From: Aphelocoma coerulescens
Lineage: Eukaryota > Chordata > Aves > Passeriformes > Corvidae
Length of the DNA stretch: 64,000 bases
NCBI RefSeq assembly: GCF_041296385.1
Contig: NC_091013.1
Location: 67,983,563-68,047,562, forward strand
Direction of reading: 5' to 3'
The notes below the pieces were generated by a model. The model did not search any database, was not told the origin of the DNA, and saw only the letters and a list, made by a program, of their open reading frames with translations. Both the position numbers and the translations under genes were made by a program. The stretch's first letter is position 1; each line of letters opens with the position of its first letter. Below are positions 62,645 through 64,000 of the stretch, one piece after another.

Positions 62645-64000
62645 TCCAAGGCTTGTAGAAAGTTCGTATCTGTGAATTATTTCAAGTTAATTTATTGGTA
62701 GCATGATAAAATTCCTGTGTTTTATTTCACTGATTAACTCCTTCTGAGTCTGGCAGATCTTTCCTAGGAAGGCAAAGTTTTGGCTGCATTCCTTGAGTAT
62801 GTAATTACACAAGATTAGATTAGAATTTAGATGCCAGCACCCTACCTTTCAACGTGGAGAGCTGCATTAAGCAGATTTCAGTTCCTTCACAGGGTTTTCT
62901 TGTATGTCTCATGCCAACATACAATGTACATGCTGGTCCTCTCCAAAGGTACAAACCAGTTTCACAGTGGTAAACATGTTAAACAGGAGCAGGGACTTTA
63001 AAAAAATCCCATCATCAATTCCATCTGAATTAAATAGTCAGAAAGGCACTGAAACAGTACTTGAAATAATATACTTAATATGAGGCATGTATACAGTTAA
63101 AAATACATGGTTGAAGTGCAGATAGGGAGGCTTGTTCAGATTTGTAGCTTGTTCAGTAACATTAGCTCATCTCAGCCAGACTAATTTTTACTGCCTAATG
63201 AATAACAGCACTAGACTATTTAAACAAACCTGTCAGTATTTAAGAAAAGGAAACTTATTTTTAATATAAATAAAGATATAAATGAGAGATTTCCAGGTAA
63301 TGAAGTCCCAGATGGGAAAAAGTAGGAAAGATTTTTGGTTTAAACACCTTAATACCCAATTAAATTTTGTTTCCTGATGAAAAAACATAGCTCTGAACTT
63401 GAAGATTGTTGACCCAGTCTACACAGGCTCAGGATAGCACCAAAGAGCTGACCTAACCCACTGCATGCAGCCAAACCCTGCCTAGCACACCTTGATGTGA
63501 TTAGACCATTTTGCAAACATGACAGCAAACATGGAGAACTTTCCACCCCTTCCTGTTCAGCCTCCTGTTACTGTTGACAGCAGTCTGCAGGATTTGGGAG
63601 AGACTGTGGATCTCCTGCAAACCACAAATGCATCCACACAGACACATACTCCTCCTCGTGCCAGGGGTACCGAAGACGGACCATCAGGTGTCATCGTCAC
63701 TTCAACGCTGAGCTGTCTGCTTTGTGGTGTGCTCTGGAGGGACTTTTAAGTCTCAAAATACTTTAGATCTCTTTTAAAAGGCTGAAATTTATGGAACTGT
63801 GTGATGTGGAGTCATCTTATTGACTGATGTAGAAACCCAAGAACATAAACCTAAAGGAAGTCCTGTGGTGTCACAACTGAAATTATTGCAACTCTGTCAG
63901 TATTAACTGGGGAGATTTGGACATTTACCAGTGTAGTTGCCCGATTCAGCAAGCTTGTGGCTAAATGATCTTGATTCTTTCCTATTACTACTGAGTCAAT

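Larger units (their letters stand above)
45728..64000. other. Intergenic DNA, no gene seen
   Basis: About 18 kb of AT-rich DNA. The longest open frame is 193 codons on the minus strand (55861-56442). It has no recognisable domain, and its amino-acid mix (scattered Cys, Ser, Phe) looks like translated noncoding DNA. A 76-codon frame at 63519-63749 has a Pro/Thr-rich start (FPPLPVQPP) but no family match I know and no convincing splice context. Two tandem duplications, one palindrome and several homopolymers are listed separately. No RNA gene is seen. Confidence 0.65.

Noticed and set aside
63519..63749. 76-codon frame with a Pro/Thr-rich start, possibly an exon near the right edge
   Set aside because: No recognised family, no convincing flanking splice sites, and the length is within chance expectation.
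1..64000. tRNA genes, CRISPR arrays, operons or other prokaryotic features
   Set aside because: No B-box-like GGTTCRANTCC with a cloverleaf context, no spaced direct-repeat array and no tandem coding genes were seen; the DNA is vertebrate nuclear sequence.

Overview
This is vertebrate nuclear DNA, almost certainly from a bird and possibly a passerine. The evidence is a split gene with consensus splice sites, a CpG-island promoter, fragments resembling the 3' end of CR1 LINEs, and a solo retroviral LTR of a type I associate with songbird genomes. There are no operons, no prokaryotic features and no RNA gene I can support. The species cannot be fixed by reading alone.

Region 1 (1-9780) holds the 5' end of FREM2 on the minus strand. 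The start codon is at 8892. A single giant exon runs to a splice donor at 3740/3741 and encodes 1,717 residues: a signal peptide, an N-terminal domain, eleven complete CSPG repeats and most of the twelfth. Intron 1 is about 3.6 kb. Exon 2 (30-119) restores the frame and completes the twelfth CSPG repeat. The rest of the gene (Calx-beta domains, membrane anchor, cytoplasmic tail) lies beyond position 1. A dense CpG island covers the first part of exon 1 and the 5' flank. CCAAT and GC boxes sit in the right order upstream of the start codon, and a TATA-like box at 9681 points the other way.

Region 2 (9781-64000) is about 54 kb of AT-rich DNA upstream of FREM2 in which I find no protein-coding gene. 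From memory of vertebrate synteny, the mammalian FREM2 upstream flank is also gene-poor (toward UFM1), so this may be regulatory territory, but that is inference. It contains an old CR1-like fragment (about 20250), an uninterrupted 103-bp GGGAA array (29538-29640), a solo LTR of about 1.08 kb (44647-45727), a recent-looking 65-bp tandem duplication (51706-51836), an older 46-bp tandem duplication (59361-59450), a 34-bp near-perfect palindrome (61313-61346) and several short simple repeats. The open reading frames of 60-190 codons here look like chance.

I do not see a novel multi-gene system. The points most worth a second look are the pure GGGAA array, the possible divergent promoter at the FREM2 CpG island, the solo LTR, and the long stop-free 5' extension and possible early polyadenylation of FREM2.
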